A stretch of 64,000 bases of DNA from contig NZ_JOEI01000009.1 of the NCBI RefSeq assembly GCF_000718095.1, positions 186,001 to 250,000 on the forward strand, read 5' to 3'. The position numbers were made by a program, and so were the translations under genes. Under the pieces are notes generated by a model. It was not told the origin of the DNA. It made no database searches and worked only from the letters and a program-made list of their open reading frames with translations. The DNA is from Streptomyces scopuliridis RB72. Its GTDB lineage: Bacteria; Actinomycetota; Actinomycetes; Streptomycetales; Streptomycetaceae. How positions within the stretch are numbered: position 1 is the first letter of the stretch; each line of letters begins with the position of its first letter. Below, piece after piece: positions 35,097 through 43,465 of this stretch.

Positions 35097-36035
35097 TCAG
35101 CCCGTGGTGAGGACGAGGTTGCGCGGCTCCTCCCCGGCGGCGAACCGGGTGAGCTGGCCGGCCAGCAGCCGCTTGGCGCGCGGCAGGAACGCCGAAGTGG
35201 AGCCGCCGACATGGGGGCTGATGAGGACGCCCGGCGCGTGCCAGAGCGGATGGCCGGCGGGGAGCGGTTCCGGATCGGTGACGTCCAGGGCCGCCCTGAT
35301 CCGTCCGCTCTCGGTCTCGGCGAGCAGGGCCTTGGTGTCGACGACGGCGCCGCGCGCGACATTGACCAGCAGCGCGCCGTCCTTCATCCGGGCCAGGAAC
35401 TCCGCTCCGGCCAGGCCCCTCGTCCCCTCGGTGAGCGGGGTGGAGAGGATCACCACGTCGGCGTCGGGAAGCAGTTGGGGCAGTTCGGTGAACGCGTGGA
35501 CGGCGCCGCGCTCCGTCGTGCGGGCGGAGCGGGCGACGCGCACCACCCGCGCGCACTCGAAGGGCGCGAGCCGGTCCTCGATGGCCTCGCCGATCGATCC
35601 GTACCCGATGATCAGTACGGATTTGTCGGCGAGCGCCGGGTAGAAGCCGGAGCGCCACTCCTCCCGCTGCTGGCCGGTGACGAAGCCGGGGATGCCGCGC
35701 AGGGAGGCGAGGATCAGGGCCAGGGTGAGTTCGGCGGTGCTGGCCTCGTGGACGCCCTTGGCGTTGCACAGGCGTACGCCGGCGGGAAGCGTGCCGAGCG
35801 CGGGGGTCACATGGTCTATGCCCGCCGAAAGGGTCTGGATGACGCGTACGGAGGTCATGGCGGCGAGCGGCCGTACCGCGACCTCGGGTCCCTTCATGTA
35901 CGGGACGACATAGAAGGCGCAGTCGGCCGGGTCGGCGGGGTACTCCTCGCCGCCGTCCCAGAACAGATAGCGCGGTCCCTCCGGGAGACCCTCGATCCCG
36001 TCGGCCGGCAGGGGGAGCCATACGTCTGAAGTCAT
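35097..36035 (-). CDS. D-2-hydroxyacid dehydrogenase family protein
   Basis: This is a 312-residue NAD(P)-dependent oxidoreductase related to phosphoglycerate dehydrogenase and hydroxypyruvate reductase. The cofactor motif is LIIGYGSIGEAIEDRLAPF. Catalytic positions lie in VNVARGAVVDTKALL (Arg), DVTDPEPLPAGHPLW (Glu) and ISPHVGGSTSAF (His). There is no ACT domain, so it is not a second serA. The ATG at 36035 is clear from homology; a much longer open frame upstream is not coding. It is divergent from the aldo/keto reductase gene, with 72 bases between. The substrate is not known. Confidence 0.9.
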   Translation of the reverse strand: MTSDVWLPLPADGIEGLPEGPRYLFWDGGEEYPADPADCAFYVVPYMKGPEVAVRPLAAMTSVRVIQTLSAGIDHVTPALGTLPAGVRLCNAKGVHEASTAELTLALILASLRGIPGFVTGQQREEWRSGFYPALADKSVLIIGYGSIGEAIEDRLAPFECARVVRVARSARTTERGAVHAFTELPQLLPDADVVILSTPLTEGTRGLAGAEFLARMKDGALLVNVARGAVVDTKALLAETESGRIRAALDVTDPEPLPAGHPLWHAPGVLISPHVGGSTSAFLPRAKRLLAGQLTRFAAGEEPRNLVLTTG

Positions 36036-36107
36036 GGTCAGGAGGCTATGCGATGCGTGTCGGAGCGATGAGGTTAGCTTGAGGGCGGCACGAGGAGGGG
36101 TACGGCG

Positions 36108-37103
36108 TTGGAGCGCAGGACAATCGGTGCGGCGGCGCTCGAAGTGGGCGCGATCGGCCTCGGCTGTATGCCGATGCACTGGGCCTACACCGGCTCGCAG
36201 CAGCACGGCGACCGTTCGCTCCGTACGGTGCACGCGGCGCTCGACGCCGGTACGAGCCTGCTCGACACGGCCGACATGTACGGCCCCTTCACCAATGAGC
36301 TGCTGCTGGGGCGGGTGCTCGGGCAGCGGCGCGCGGATGTCTTCGTCTCGACCAAGTGCGGACTGCTCGTCGGTGATCAGCACATCGTCGCCAACGGCCG
36401 CCCCGGGTATGTGCGGCGGGCGTGCGACGCCTCGTTGCGGCGGCTCCAGACCGATGTGATCGATCTCTACCAGCTGCACCGCGCCGATCCCGAGATACCG
36501 GTCGAGGAGACCTGGGGCGCGATGGCGGAGCTGGTGACCGCGGGGAAGGTGCGGGCGCTCGGGCTGTGCGCGGTGGGGGCGCGCGCGTCCCGGCGCAGAT
36601 CGGGGGCGCATCTGCACGAGTCGACGATCCGCCAGCTGGAGCGGGTGCAGCAGGTGTTTCCGGTGAGCGCGGTGGAGGCGGAGCTCTCGGTGTGGTCGCC
36701 GGAGGCGCTGGAGCGGCTGCTGCCGTGGTGCGAGGCGCGCGGTATCGGGTTCCTGGCGGCGATGCCGCTGGGCAATGGCTTTCTGACCGGCACGCTCACG
36801 CCGGGGCAGGGTTTTGAGCCGGATGACGTACGGGCGCGGCATCCGCGGTTCACGGCGGAGATGATGGCGGCGAACCAGCCACTGGTGGTGGGGCTGCGGC
36901 GGATCGCGGCGCGGCACGGCGCGACCCCGGCGCAGGTGGCGCTGGCGTGGGTGCTGAGCCGGGGGCGGCATGTGGTGCCGCTGCCGGGGACGAAGCGGGA
37001 GCGGTGGGCGGTGGAGAACGCGCGGGCGGCGGAGCTGACGCTGACGGCGCGGGATCTGGCCGAGATCGCGGAGCTGCCGCCGGTAAGGGAATCGTGGGAC
37101 TGA
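36108..37103 (+). CDS. Aldo/keto reductase
   Basis: This is a 331-residue aldo/keto reductase. The catalytic tetrad is visible as Asp and Tyr in LDTADMYGPFTNELLLGRVL, Lys in VFVSTKCGL and His in DLYQLHRADPEIPVEETW. The NADPH-binding end includes VLSRGRHVVPLPGTKRERWAVENA. Such enzymes reduce sugar, aromatic or alkyl aldehydes, and the natural substrate is unknown. It starts at a TTG (36108) after a strong GAGGAGG, which is unusual but well supported. The C-terminal region is strongly GC-biased but continuous in frame. Confidence 0.92.
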   Translation: MERRTIGAAALEVGAIGLGCMPMHWAYTGSQQHGDRSLRTVHAALDAGTSLLDTADMYGPFTNELLLGRVLGQRRADVFVSTKCGLLVGDQHIVANGRPGYVRRACDASLRRLQTDVIDLYQLHRADPEIPVEETWGAMAELVTAGKVRALGLCAVGARASRRRSGAHLHESTIRQLERVQQVFPVSAVEAELSVWSPEALERLLPWCEARGIGFLAAMPLGNGFLTGTLTPGQGFEPDDVRARHPRFTAEMMAANQPLVVGLRRIAARHGATPAQVALAWVLSRGRHVVPLPGTKRERWAVENARAAELTLTARDLAEIAELPPVRESWD

Positions 37104-37232
37104 GCGCGGCCGTGGCTTCGGGGCGGCCGTGGGGGAGGAACAGCCGCGGTGCGGTAACCGTAAGGCACAGCGGTAGCGGTGAAGCTCAGGTGAATCAGCG
37201 CAGGGAATCGCAGCATTCGAAGGGATGGAACC

Positions 37233-38393
37233 GTGCAACGTTCAGCAGTGACGGCCATGGTGGCCGCTGTCTCCCTCCTCGTCTTAACGGGATGCTCCTC
37301 CGGCGACGGTACGGTTCCCGTGCCCGGCCGGAGCGCGACCACGGCCCCGGCCGCCGCGGCATCGCGGGACGCGGCGCCGAGCCCGTCGGCCGCGCCCGCC
37401 AAGGGCTCGGTGAAGGTGGTGTCCACCCTGACGGAAGGGCTCAAGTCCCCCTGGGGACTGGCCGCTCTGCCGGACGGTGATCCGCTGGTGTCCTCGCGCG
37501 ACGAGGGGACCATCACCCGGGTGGACGCGGAGACCGGGAAGAAGACCGTGATCGGCTCGGTACCCGGGGTCTCCCCGGGGGGCGAGGGCGGGCTGCTGGG
37601 CATCGCGCTCTCTCCTTCGTACGCCTCGGACCATCAGGTGTACGCGTATTTCACGACCGCGTCGGACAATCGCATCGCGCGGATGTACTACGACGAGAAG
37701 AAGCCGGCCGGGCAGCAGTTGGGAGCGCCGGACACGGTGCTGCGTGGCATTCCGAAGGGCCATATCCACAACGGCGGCCGGATCGCTTTCGGCCCGGACA
37801 AGATGCTGTACGCGGGCACGGGCGAGACCGGTGAAAAGGGCCTCGCGCAGGACAAGAAGTCGCTGGCCGGCAAGATCCTGCGGATGACTCCGGACGGCGA
37901 GCCCGCGTACGGCAATCCGGAAGCGAATTCGGTCGTCTATTCCGTGGGCCACCGCGATGTAGAGGGTCTCGCCTGGGATTCCGGGAAGCGGCTGTGGGCC
38001 TCGGAGTTCGGCCAGGACACCTGGGACGAGCTGAATCTCATCGAGCCGGGCAAGAATTACGGCTGGCCCGACGAGGAGGGAAAGGCCCATAAGCCGGGCT
38101 TCGTCGACCCGGTCGTCCAGTGGAGGCCGGACGAGGCGTCGCCGAGCGGTATCGCGTACGCGGAGGGCTCGATCTGGATGGCGGCGCTGCGCGGCGAGCG
38201 GCTGTGGCGGATTCCCCTGGCGGGCCGGGAATCCGCGGCCGCCCCTCAGGCGTTCCTGAAGGGTGAGTACGGCCGCCTGCGCACGGTGCTTTCGGTGGGC
38301 GGCGACAAGGTGTGGCTGATGACCAGCAATACGGATGGCCGGGGCACACCGAAGCCGGGGGACGACAGGATCCTCCTGCTGGAGGTCGCGTAG
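37233..38393 (+). CDS. Lipoprotein PQQ-dependent sugar dehydrogenase (glucose/sorbosone dehydrogenase)
   Basis: This is a 386-residue lipoprotein with signal and lipobox (VAAVSLLVLTGCSS), so it is anchored outside the membrane. A Ser/Ala-rich linker is followed by a six-blade beta-propeller. Hallmarks of the soluble glucose dehydrogenase fold are EGGLLGIALSPSY, the segment with catalytic His KGHIHNGGRIAFGPDKMLYAGTGE, VYSVGHRDVEGLAWDSGKRLWASEFG, and DELNLIEPGKNYGWP. The cofactor is PQQ by family, but actinomycete members may lack or use other cofactors. The GTG at 37233 has a GAAGGGATGG stretch upstream. It lies 130 bases after the aldo/keto reductase, possibly in one unit. Confidence 0.88.
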   Translation: MQRSAVTAMVAAVSLLVLTGCSSGDGTVPVPGRSATTAPAAAASRDAAPSPSAAPAKGSVKVVSTLTEGLKSPWGLAALPDGDPLVSSRDEGTITRVDAETGKKTVIGSVPGVSPGGEGGLLGIALSPSYASDHQVYAYFTTASDNRIARMYYDEKKPAGQQLGAPDTVLRGIPKGHIHNGGRIAFGPDKMLYAGTGETGEKGLAQDKKSLAGKILRMTPDGEPAYGNPEANSVVYSVGHRDVEGLAWDSGKRLWASEFGQDTWDELNLIEPGKNYGWPDEEGKAHKPGFVDPVVQWRPDEASPSGIAYAEGSIWMAALRGERLWRIPLAGRESAAAPQAFLKGEYGRLRTVLSVGGDKVWLMTSNTDGRGTPKPGDDRILLLEVA

Positions 38394-38431
38394 CGATACG
38401 CGCCGACGCGTGTGAAGAGGGTGAGCAGTCC

Positions 38432-38605
38432 GTGTTCAACCTGATCGAGGAGCTTTTCGCCCCGGGCCGCAAGCACACCGACGAGGAACGGAAGAGACTG
38501 GAGCTGACCCGGGTCGATGTCGATGACAACGATCCGGGCCGGGGACCGATAGACCTCGCCTCGGGAAAGGTCACGATAAGGCTGCCGGCCCAGCAGGAGG
38601 AGTGA
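38432..38605 (+). CDS. DUF6191 small protein, 57 residues
   Basis: This is a 57-residue soluble protein, beginning FNLIEELFAPGRKHTDEERKRLELTRVDVDDNDPGRGPIDL and ending with a short basic/acidic tail. This matches the DUF6191 pattern common in Streptomyces. GTG 38432 has GAGGG nine bases upstream. The gene starts 38 bases after the sugar dehydrogenase and is probably transcribed with it. Function is unknown. Confidence 0.85.
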   Translation: MFNLIEELFAPGRKHTDEERKRLELTRVDVDDNDPGRGPIDLASGKVTIRLPAQQEE

Positions 38606-38612
38606 CGGAACG

Positions 38613-38640
38613 GGGCCCTGCGCCGCGGAATCGCGGGCCC
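38613..38640. terminator. Weak hairpin between converging genes
   Basis: GGGCCC (38613-38618) and GGGCCC (38635-38640) pair across a 16-base GC-rich loop. It is the only stem in the 34 bases between DUF6191 and the LAL gene, whose stop overlaps it. Confidence 0.45.
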
Positions 38641-41600
38641 TACGCCGCCTGGTCGGGGAAGAGGCGCAGCCGGTGGGCGAGGGCCGCCGCCTCCGTACGG
38701 CCCGACACCCCCAGCTTGGCCAGGATGTTGGAGACATGGACGCTCGCCGTCTTGGGCGAGATATACAGCTCCTCGGCGATCCTGCGGTTGCTGTGACCGG
38801 CGGCGACCAGCCGCAGGACGTCCTGTTCCCGGGGGGTCAGACCCAGTGAGCGCGCCGGGTCCGGGTCCGGGGCGGAGCCCGGGGCCTTACGGATACCGGC
38901 GGGCGTCGGCGCGATACTGATCCGGGCCCGGCCGGCGAGCAGTTCGATCTCCTCGGTCAGCGGGCGCGCGCCCAGGCCGCGGGCCGCGGTGTGGGCGAGG
39001 ACGAGCAGGTCGGCGGCTTCGGCGCGGTCGGCGTGGTGGTCCAGCAGAGCGGCGGCCCAGCGCTGCCGGACGAGCGCCAGCTCAAAGGGTCGCTCCGTCG
39101 CCTCGAAGGCGGCGACGGCGCGCGCCCACAGCTCCGGCGCCATTCTGCCCTCCGCCCGCGCCAGCTCGGCCTCCAGCATGAGCCCGTACGCGTGCCAGAC
39201 GGGCACGAGCGTGGGCATCCGCTTGGCGTGGAGACGTATGGCCGTGAGCACCGCCGCCCGTCCGGCGTCCGCGTCCGGCAGCCCTCTGGTGTCCGCCTCG
39301 ATCGAGGCAGCCGCGCACAGCAACGGCAGTGCGTACTGCCGCGTCCCCGGCGGGAAGCCGTGCTCGGTGATCCGCTCGAACTCGGCCCTGGCGTCGGCCA
39401 GCGCGCCGCGCCGCGCGGCGATACACATCGCGAGCCGGGCCGGCGGTATGAGGTGCTGTGGCTGGAAGTCATGGGTGCCGAAGAAGCTCCGGGTCAGCTC
39501 CACCTGGCGGTGCGCCTCGTCGAAGTCGCCGCGGGCCAGGGCCAGTTCGGCGCGGCGTCCGGCGATCAGACCGCGTGGCTTGTGGGACTGGGCGAGCTCC
39601 ACCGTGTCGTCGAGGACGGCGTCCGCCTCGGTCCAGCGGCCGAGGGAGAAGAGAGAGTGGGCCAGGTTGTGGCGCACCCAGGCCTCCGTGTCGGCGAGCC
39701 CCCGCCGATGGGTGAAGGCAATGCCCTGCTCGGCGGCGGTCACCGCCTCCTCGGAGCGGCCCATGCTCTCCAGCGTGGACGGCAGATTGATGCTGGCCCG
39801 GCCCAGGATCCCGGCGGCGCCCAGCTCGACGGCCCGGTCGCGGGCCTCGTATATCTCGGCGATTCCCTCTTCGACGCCGCCCGCGTCGGCGGTGAGCCAG
39901 CCGCGGGTGAGGCGGGCGTGCAGCTCGGTGAGCTCGGCGCCGACCAGCCTGGCGTACTCCACGGCCCGGTCGGCGGCGGCCAGGCTGTCGGGGCCCGGCT
40001 GGTGCAGGGCGCCCCAGTTCGCGACCGCGGCGAGCACCTCCGCGTGCACGGCGGACGGCCGCATCCCGCGCACCAGCTCCTGGGCGGTGGCCAGTTCCTG
40101 CCAGCCGTCGCCGCGCGTGAGGTCCTGCGTCAGCCGGGAGCGCTGGATCCAGAACCAGGCGGCGCGCAGCGGATCCTTCCCGCCGTCCTCGCCCTCCAGG
40201 ATCCGCAGGGCCTTCTTGGAGATGGCCAGGGCGCGTTCGCGCTCACCGCCGAAGCGGGCGGCGACCGTCACCTCGGCCATCAGATCCAGATAGCGCAGCG
40301 GCGGGGAGGTCGGATCGCCGCCGCAGGGCGGATAGACCTCGACGTCGTCCGGCGGCCGCAGCGTGCCACGTACCTCCTCGGGGGCGTCGTCCCACAGCTC
40401 CATGGCCCTTTCGAGCAGCCTCAGTTGCTCGGAGTACGCGTAGCGCCGGCGCGCCTCCACGGCGGCGCTCAGCACCGCGGGGAGGGCCTTGGCCGCGTCA
40501 TGCGCGTGGTACCAGTGGCTGGCGAGGCGGGTGGTGCGCTCATCGGCCCGTACGAGCGAGGGATTGGTCTCCAGCACCTCGGCGTAGCGGCGGTTGATCC
40601 GGGAGCGCTCGCCCGGAAGCAGATCGTCGCTGACCGCCTCGCGCACCAGGGAGTGCCGGAAGCGGTAGCCGTCGCCGTCCGCCGTGGGCAGCAGGATGTT
40701 GGCGCCGACGGCGGCCCGCAGCGCCTCGATCAGCTCGTCCTCCGCGAGCCGGCCGACGGCCGCCAGCAGCCGGTATTCGACGGTCGTGCCACCCTCGGCG
40801 ACGATCCTGGCGACCCGCTGGGCGTCCTCCGGCAGCGCCTCGACCCTGACGAGCAGCAGATCGCGCAGGGAGTCGCTCAGACCGGTGCTGCACCCCGTCC
40901 CGATGGAGCAGGCCAGCTCCTCCACGAAGAACGCGTTGCCGTCGGAGCGTTCGAAGATCTGCTCCAGCAGGGCCGGGTCCGGTTCTGCCGCGAGGATGCC
41001 CGTGAGCTGGCTCCGTACCTCCGCGCGGTTGAAGCGGGAGAGCTCGATACGGCGCACGGAGCGCAGCCGGTCCAGCTCGGCCAGGAGCGGGCGCAGCGGG
41101 TGGCGGCGGTGGATGTCGTCCGCGCGGTACGTGGCGAGCACGACGAGCCGGCCGCGGCGCAGCGCGCGGAAGAGATAGGCGAGGAGATGGCGGGTGGAGG
41201 CGTCCGCCCAGTGCAGATCCTCCAGGACGAGCACGACCGTACGGTCGGCCGCCAGCCGCTCCAGCAGGCGCGCGGTGAGCTCGAAGAGCCGGGCGGTGCC
41301 GTCCTCTCCGAGCGCGCCGCGGTCCGACTGGCCCAGCTCGGGCAGGATCCGGGCCAGCTCGTCCTCCTGGCCCTCGGCCGCCGCCTTCAGCTCGTCGGGC
41401 AGTTGGCGGCGCAGGGAGCGCAGCGCGGTGGAGAAGGGCGCGAACGGCAGTCCGTCCGCGCCTATTTCGACGCAGCCGCCGACCGCCACGACGGCCTTCT
41501 CGGCGCAGGCCACCGCGTGCAGCTCCTCGATGAGCCGCGTCTTGCCGACCCCTGCCTCGCCGCCGATGAGCAACGCCTGCGGCTCGCCCGCGGTGGCGCG

Positions 41601-41735
41601 GGCGAGCGCTTCGGTGAGAGCGGTGAGCTCGGCGGATCTGCCGACGAACACGGGGCTGACTGACCTGTTCTCCACGGGCCCGAGCATCGCACAGGGGTCT
41701 GACAGCGCGGCACTGGTTATCGGGTGGAGGGTCAT
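38640..41735 (-). CDS. Large ATP-binding LuxR (LAL) family regulator
   Basis: This is a 1031-residue regulator of the LAL/MalT type. An N-terminal NTPase domain has Walker [16 protein letters not shown] and Walker [17 protein letters not shown] long helical/TPR-like region (residues about 380-930) follows. The C-terminal LuxR helix-turn-helix reads [42 protein letters not shown]. Such proteins are often pathway activators, responding to an inducer through the helical region. The ATG at 41735 is four bases after the stop of an upstream 57-residue gene, suggesting coupling; MLGPVE at 41687 is the alternative start. The target genes are not evident. Confidence 0.93.
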   Translation of the reverse strand: MTLHPITSAALSDPCAMLGPVENRSVSPVFVGRSAELTALTEALARATAGEPQALLIGGEAGVGKTRLIEELHAVACAEKAVVAVGGCVEIGADGLPFAPFSTALRSLRRQLPDELKAAAEGQEDELARILPELGQSDRGALGEDGTARLFELTARLLERLAADRTVVLVLEDLHWADASTRHLLAYLFRALRRGRLVVLATYRADDIHRRHPLRPLLAELDRLRSVRRIELSRFNRAEVRSQLTGILAAEPDPALLEQIFERSDGNAFFVEELACSIGTGCSTGLSDSLRDLLLVRVEALPEDAQRVARIVAEGGTTVEYRLLAAVGRLAEDELIEALRAAVGANILLPTADGDGYRFRHSLVREAVSDDLLPGERSRINRRYAEVLETNPSLVRADERTTRLASHWYHAHDAAKALPAVLSAAVEARRRYAYSEQLRLLERAMELWDDAPEEVRGTLRPPDDVEVYPPCGGDPTSPPLRYLDLMAEVTVAARFGGERERALAISKKALRILEGEDGGKDPLRAAWFWIQRSRLTQDLTRGDGWQELATAQELVRGMRPSAVHAEVLAAVANWGALHQPGPDSLAAADRAVEYARLVGAELTELHARLTRGWLTADAGGVEEGIAEIYEARDRAVELGAAGILGRASINLPSTLESMGRSEEAVTAAEQGIAFTHRRGLADTEAWVRHNLAHSLFSLGRWTEADAVLDDTVELAQSHKPRGLIAGRRAELALARGDFDEAHRQVELTRSFFGTHDFQPQHLIPPARLAMCIAARRGALADARAEFERITEHGFPPGTRQYALPLLCAAASIEADTRGLPDADAGRAAVLTAIRLHAKRMPTLVPVWHAYGLMLEAELARAEGRMAPELWARAVAAFEATERPFELALVRQRWAAALLDHHADRAEAADLLVLAHTAARGLGARPLTEEIELLAGRARISIAPTPAGIRKAPGSAPDPDPARSLGLTPREQDVLRLVAAGHSNRRIAEELYISPKTASVHVSNILAKLGVSGRTEAAALAHRLRLFPDQAA

Positions 41736-41739
41736 CAGG

Positions 41740-41913
41740 TCACGCCGCGCGCGCGAACCGGTCGTGCGGGGTGCTCACCCGGCCCTTCCGGTCTTTCCTG
41801 GCCGCTCGCCGCGCCTGCCGGCGGGCGGTGCGGATCTCCCGTACGAGCCGCTGATGGTCGGCCCTGCGGATGAACTCGGCCGCGTTGATCTTCTGGAGTT
41901 CGTACTCGAACAT
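41740..41913 (-). CDS. Small basic protein, 57 residues, coupled to the LAL regulator
   Basis: This is a 57-residue, Arg-rich protein beginning [20 protein letters not shown] and ending [18 protein letters not shown] lies five bases before the ATG at 41913. Its TGA is separated from the ATG of the LAL gene by only four bases. The middle [24 protein letters not shown] is strongly basic and helical, which could bind nucleic acid or a partner. Small proteins of this kind occur widely in Streptomyces; no function is known to me. Confidence 0.8.
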   Translation of the reverse strand: MFEYELQKINAAEFIRRADHQRLVREIRTARRQARRAARKDRKGRVSTPHDRFARAA

Positions 41914-42137
41914 CGGGTCCCCCTGGTGAAGGTTTCTGGCGTCTGGTGATGCCTCTACCTTCGTCTCCCAGGGGGTACGGCCACATCGGGAGAGTGCCGC
42001 ATCTTGGCCGACCCGCGTGCCTTAGAAACAGCGGTGGGGACTCACGTACGGCCTAAGGCCCCGGCGGTGTGACACCGCGCGGGCCTCAGGACCTGTCCGG
42101 GAGACGGGAGAACGGTCTACGGGGGGGGCGAGCGGGC

Positions 42138-42788
42138 TCAGGGGGTGGCGGTCGGCAGGGCCGCGAAGAGGTCGAAGTACATGCCGAGGGAGACCAGCAG
42201 CCCCAAGAAGCCGAGGACCGCTCCGGCCAGCGCGAACGGGCGCACCCAGCCGGTGCGCTGCGGCAGGGTCAGCACGATCACTCCGATGAGCAGCGCCACG
42301 AGGGCCACGGCGCCGTTGATCGCGGCGGTGACATGCCAGGCGTCGCCGTAGATCGCGGAGATCTGCTGCTCGGCGGTGCCGGACTGGCCGGTCTTGAGCT
42401 GTCCCACCAGGCCCTGGCGCTCGGCGAGGACCCGGCTGGTCCAGGTGCCGGTAAGGGCGACGATGCCGAGGCAGACGGCGACGATGGAGGCGGCGGCGGA
42501 GCCGAGACCGGACGGGCGGCTCGCCGCGGCGAGTTCGTCGTCGTCCAGGTCCTCGGCGTCGTCGGTGTCGTCGGTGTCCTCGCCCGTGTGGGCGTCTGTG
42601 CCGGTGCCGTCCAGGGCGTCGGCCGGGGTGGCGTCCTGGACGGTGTGCTCGGCGACGGACCCCTTCGTGAGGTCGGCCTTGGGGCCGGTCTTGGTCTCCG
42701 CCGTCGCCTCGGCTCCGGAGGCGGCGGTCCCGGCCGTCTCCGGGTCGGTGGTCGGGGTGGCGGTCTCGGTCTCGGGGGTCGGGTTCAT
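42138..42788 (-). CDS. Membrane protein with acidic, Thr-rich N-terminus
   Basis: This is a protein of about 216 residues. The first 95 residues are Thr/Glu/Asp-rich and probably disordered, including a run of Asp/Thr (EDTDDTDDAEDLDDDE). Three hydrophobic helices follow: AAASIVAVCLGIVALTGTW, AAINGAVALVALLIGVIVLTL and FALAGAVLGFLGLLVSLGMY. No domain was recognised. ATG 42788 is used; an in-frame GTG nine bases upstream is possible, and neither has a strong ribosome site. It is downstream of the GNAT gene on the same strand. The upstream 224-base gap to the 57-residue gene contains no gene. Confidence 0.75.
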   Translation of the reverse strand: MNPTPETETATPTTDPETAGTAASGAEATAETKTGPKADLTKGSVAEHTVQDATPADALDGTGTDAHTGEDTDDTDDAEDLDDDELAAASRPSGLGSAAASIVAVCLGIVALTGTWTSRVLAERQGLVGQLKTGQSGTAEQQISAIYGDAWHVTAAINGAVALVALLIGVIVLTLPQRTGWVRPFALAGAVLGFLGLLVSLGMYFDLFAALPTATP

Positions 42789-42896
42789 ACGGCGCACGCT
42801 AGGGGCCCCGTCTGAGAACTTCCTGAGAACGCCGAAATTCGCCGTCGAAAACCGTTTCGAGGGCGGGCCGAAGGGCCGGGCCGAGGGTCCGCGAGG

Positions 42897-43457
42897 TCAG
42901 CCGGAGGTGCCCGCCCGCTCGCGCCACTCGGACGCCAGGACCGACCAGATCTCGGTGTTCTGCCGTACGCCGCGGTGCGGAGAGCTCTCCCGCAGCACCC
43001 CGTCCCGTGTCATGCCGAGCCGTTGCGCGACCTTGATGCTCGCGGTGTTGGCGGACGACACCCGCCACTCCACGCGGTGTATCCCGCGCTCCTCCACCGC
43101 CCAGTCGATCAGTACCCGGGACGCGCGCGTGACCAGACCGCGCCCCGTCGCGGCGGGCTCCAGCCAGCAGCCGACCTCGCAGTTGCCGGTCGCCGCGTCG
43201 AAGATACGGAACAGCACCCCGCCGACGAGGGTGGAGTCGAGCCAGATCCCGTAGATCCGTCCGCTGTCGGCTGCCTGCTTCTCCGCGTACGAGGTGAGCA
43301 GCGCGCGGGCGGACACCGGATCGGTGACGGCGGAGGCCAGCTTGATGTGTTCATCGACCAGATCCCTGGCGCGGTCCATGTGGGCGAGGAACTCCTCGGC
43401 CCGCCATGGTTCCAGCGGGCGCAGCTCCGCCCCGTCACCCAGTGGTATCGCGAACAT
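42897..43457 (-). CDS. RimJ/RimL-type GNAT acetyltransferase
   Basis: This is a 186-residue acetyltransferase of the family that modifies ribosomal protein N-termini. Conserved parts are AELRPLEPWRAEEFLAHMDRAR, CEVGCWLEPAATGRGLVTRASRVLIDWAVEE (acetyl-CoA loop), and RVEWRVSSANTASIKVAQRLGMTRDGVLRE. The ATG at 43457 is eight bases after the MMPL stop with AGGGGG between, so it is expressed with that transporter. The true substrate could be a protein or small molecule. Such proteins next to exporters occasionally detoxify, but nothing shows that here. Confidence 0.9.
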   Translation of the reverse strand: MFAIPLGDGAELRPLEPWRAEEFLAHMDRARDLVDEHIKLASAVTDPVSARALLTSYAEKQAADSGRIYGIWLDSTLVGGVLFRIFDAATGNCEVGCWLEPAATGRGLVTRASRVLIDWAVEERGIHRVEWRVSSANTASIKVAQRLGMTRDGVLRESSPHRGVRQNTEIWSVLASEWRERAGTSG

Positions 43458-43465
43458 CGGGCCCC

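Noticed and set aside
36036..37238. Upstream extension of the 2-hydroxyacid dehydrogenase frame
   Set aside because: It runs antisense through the aldo/keto reductase gene, and its Arg/Pro/His-rich sequence has no homology.
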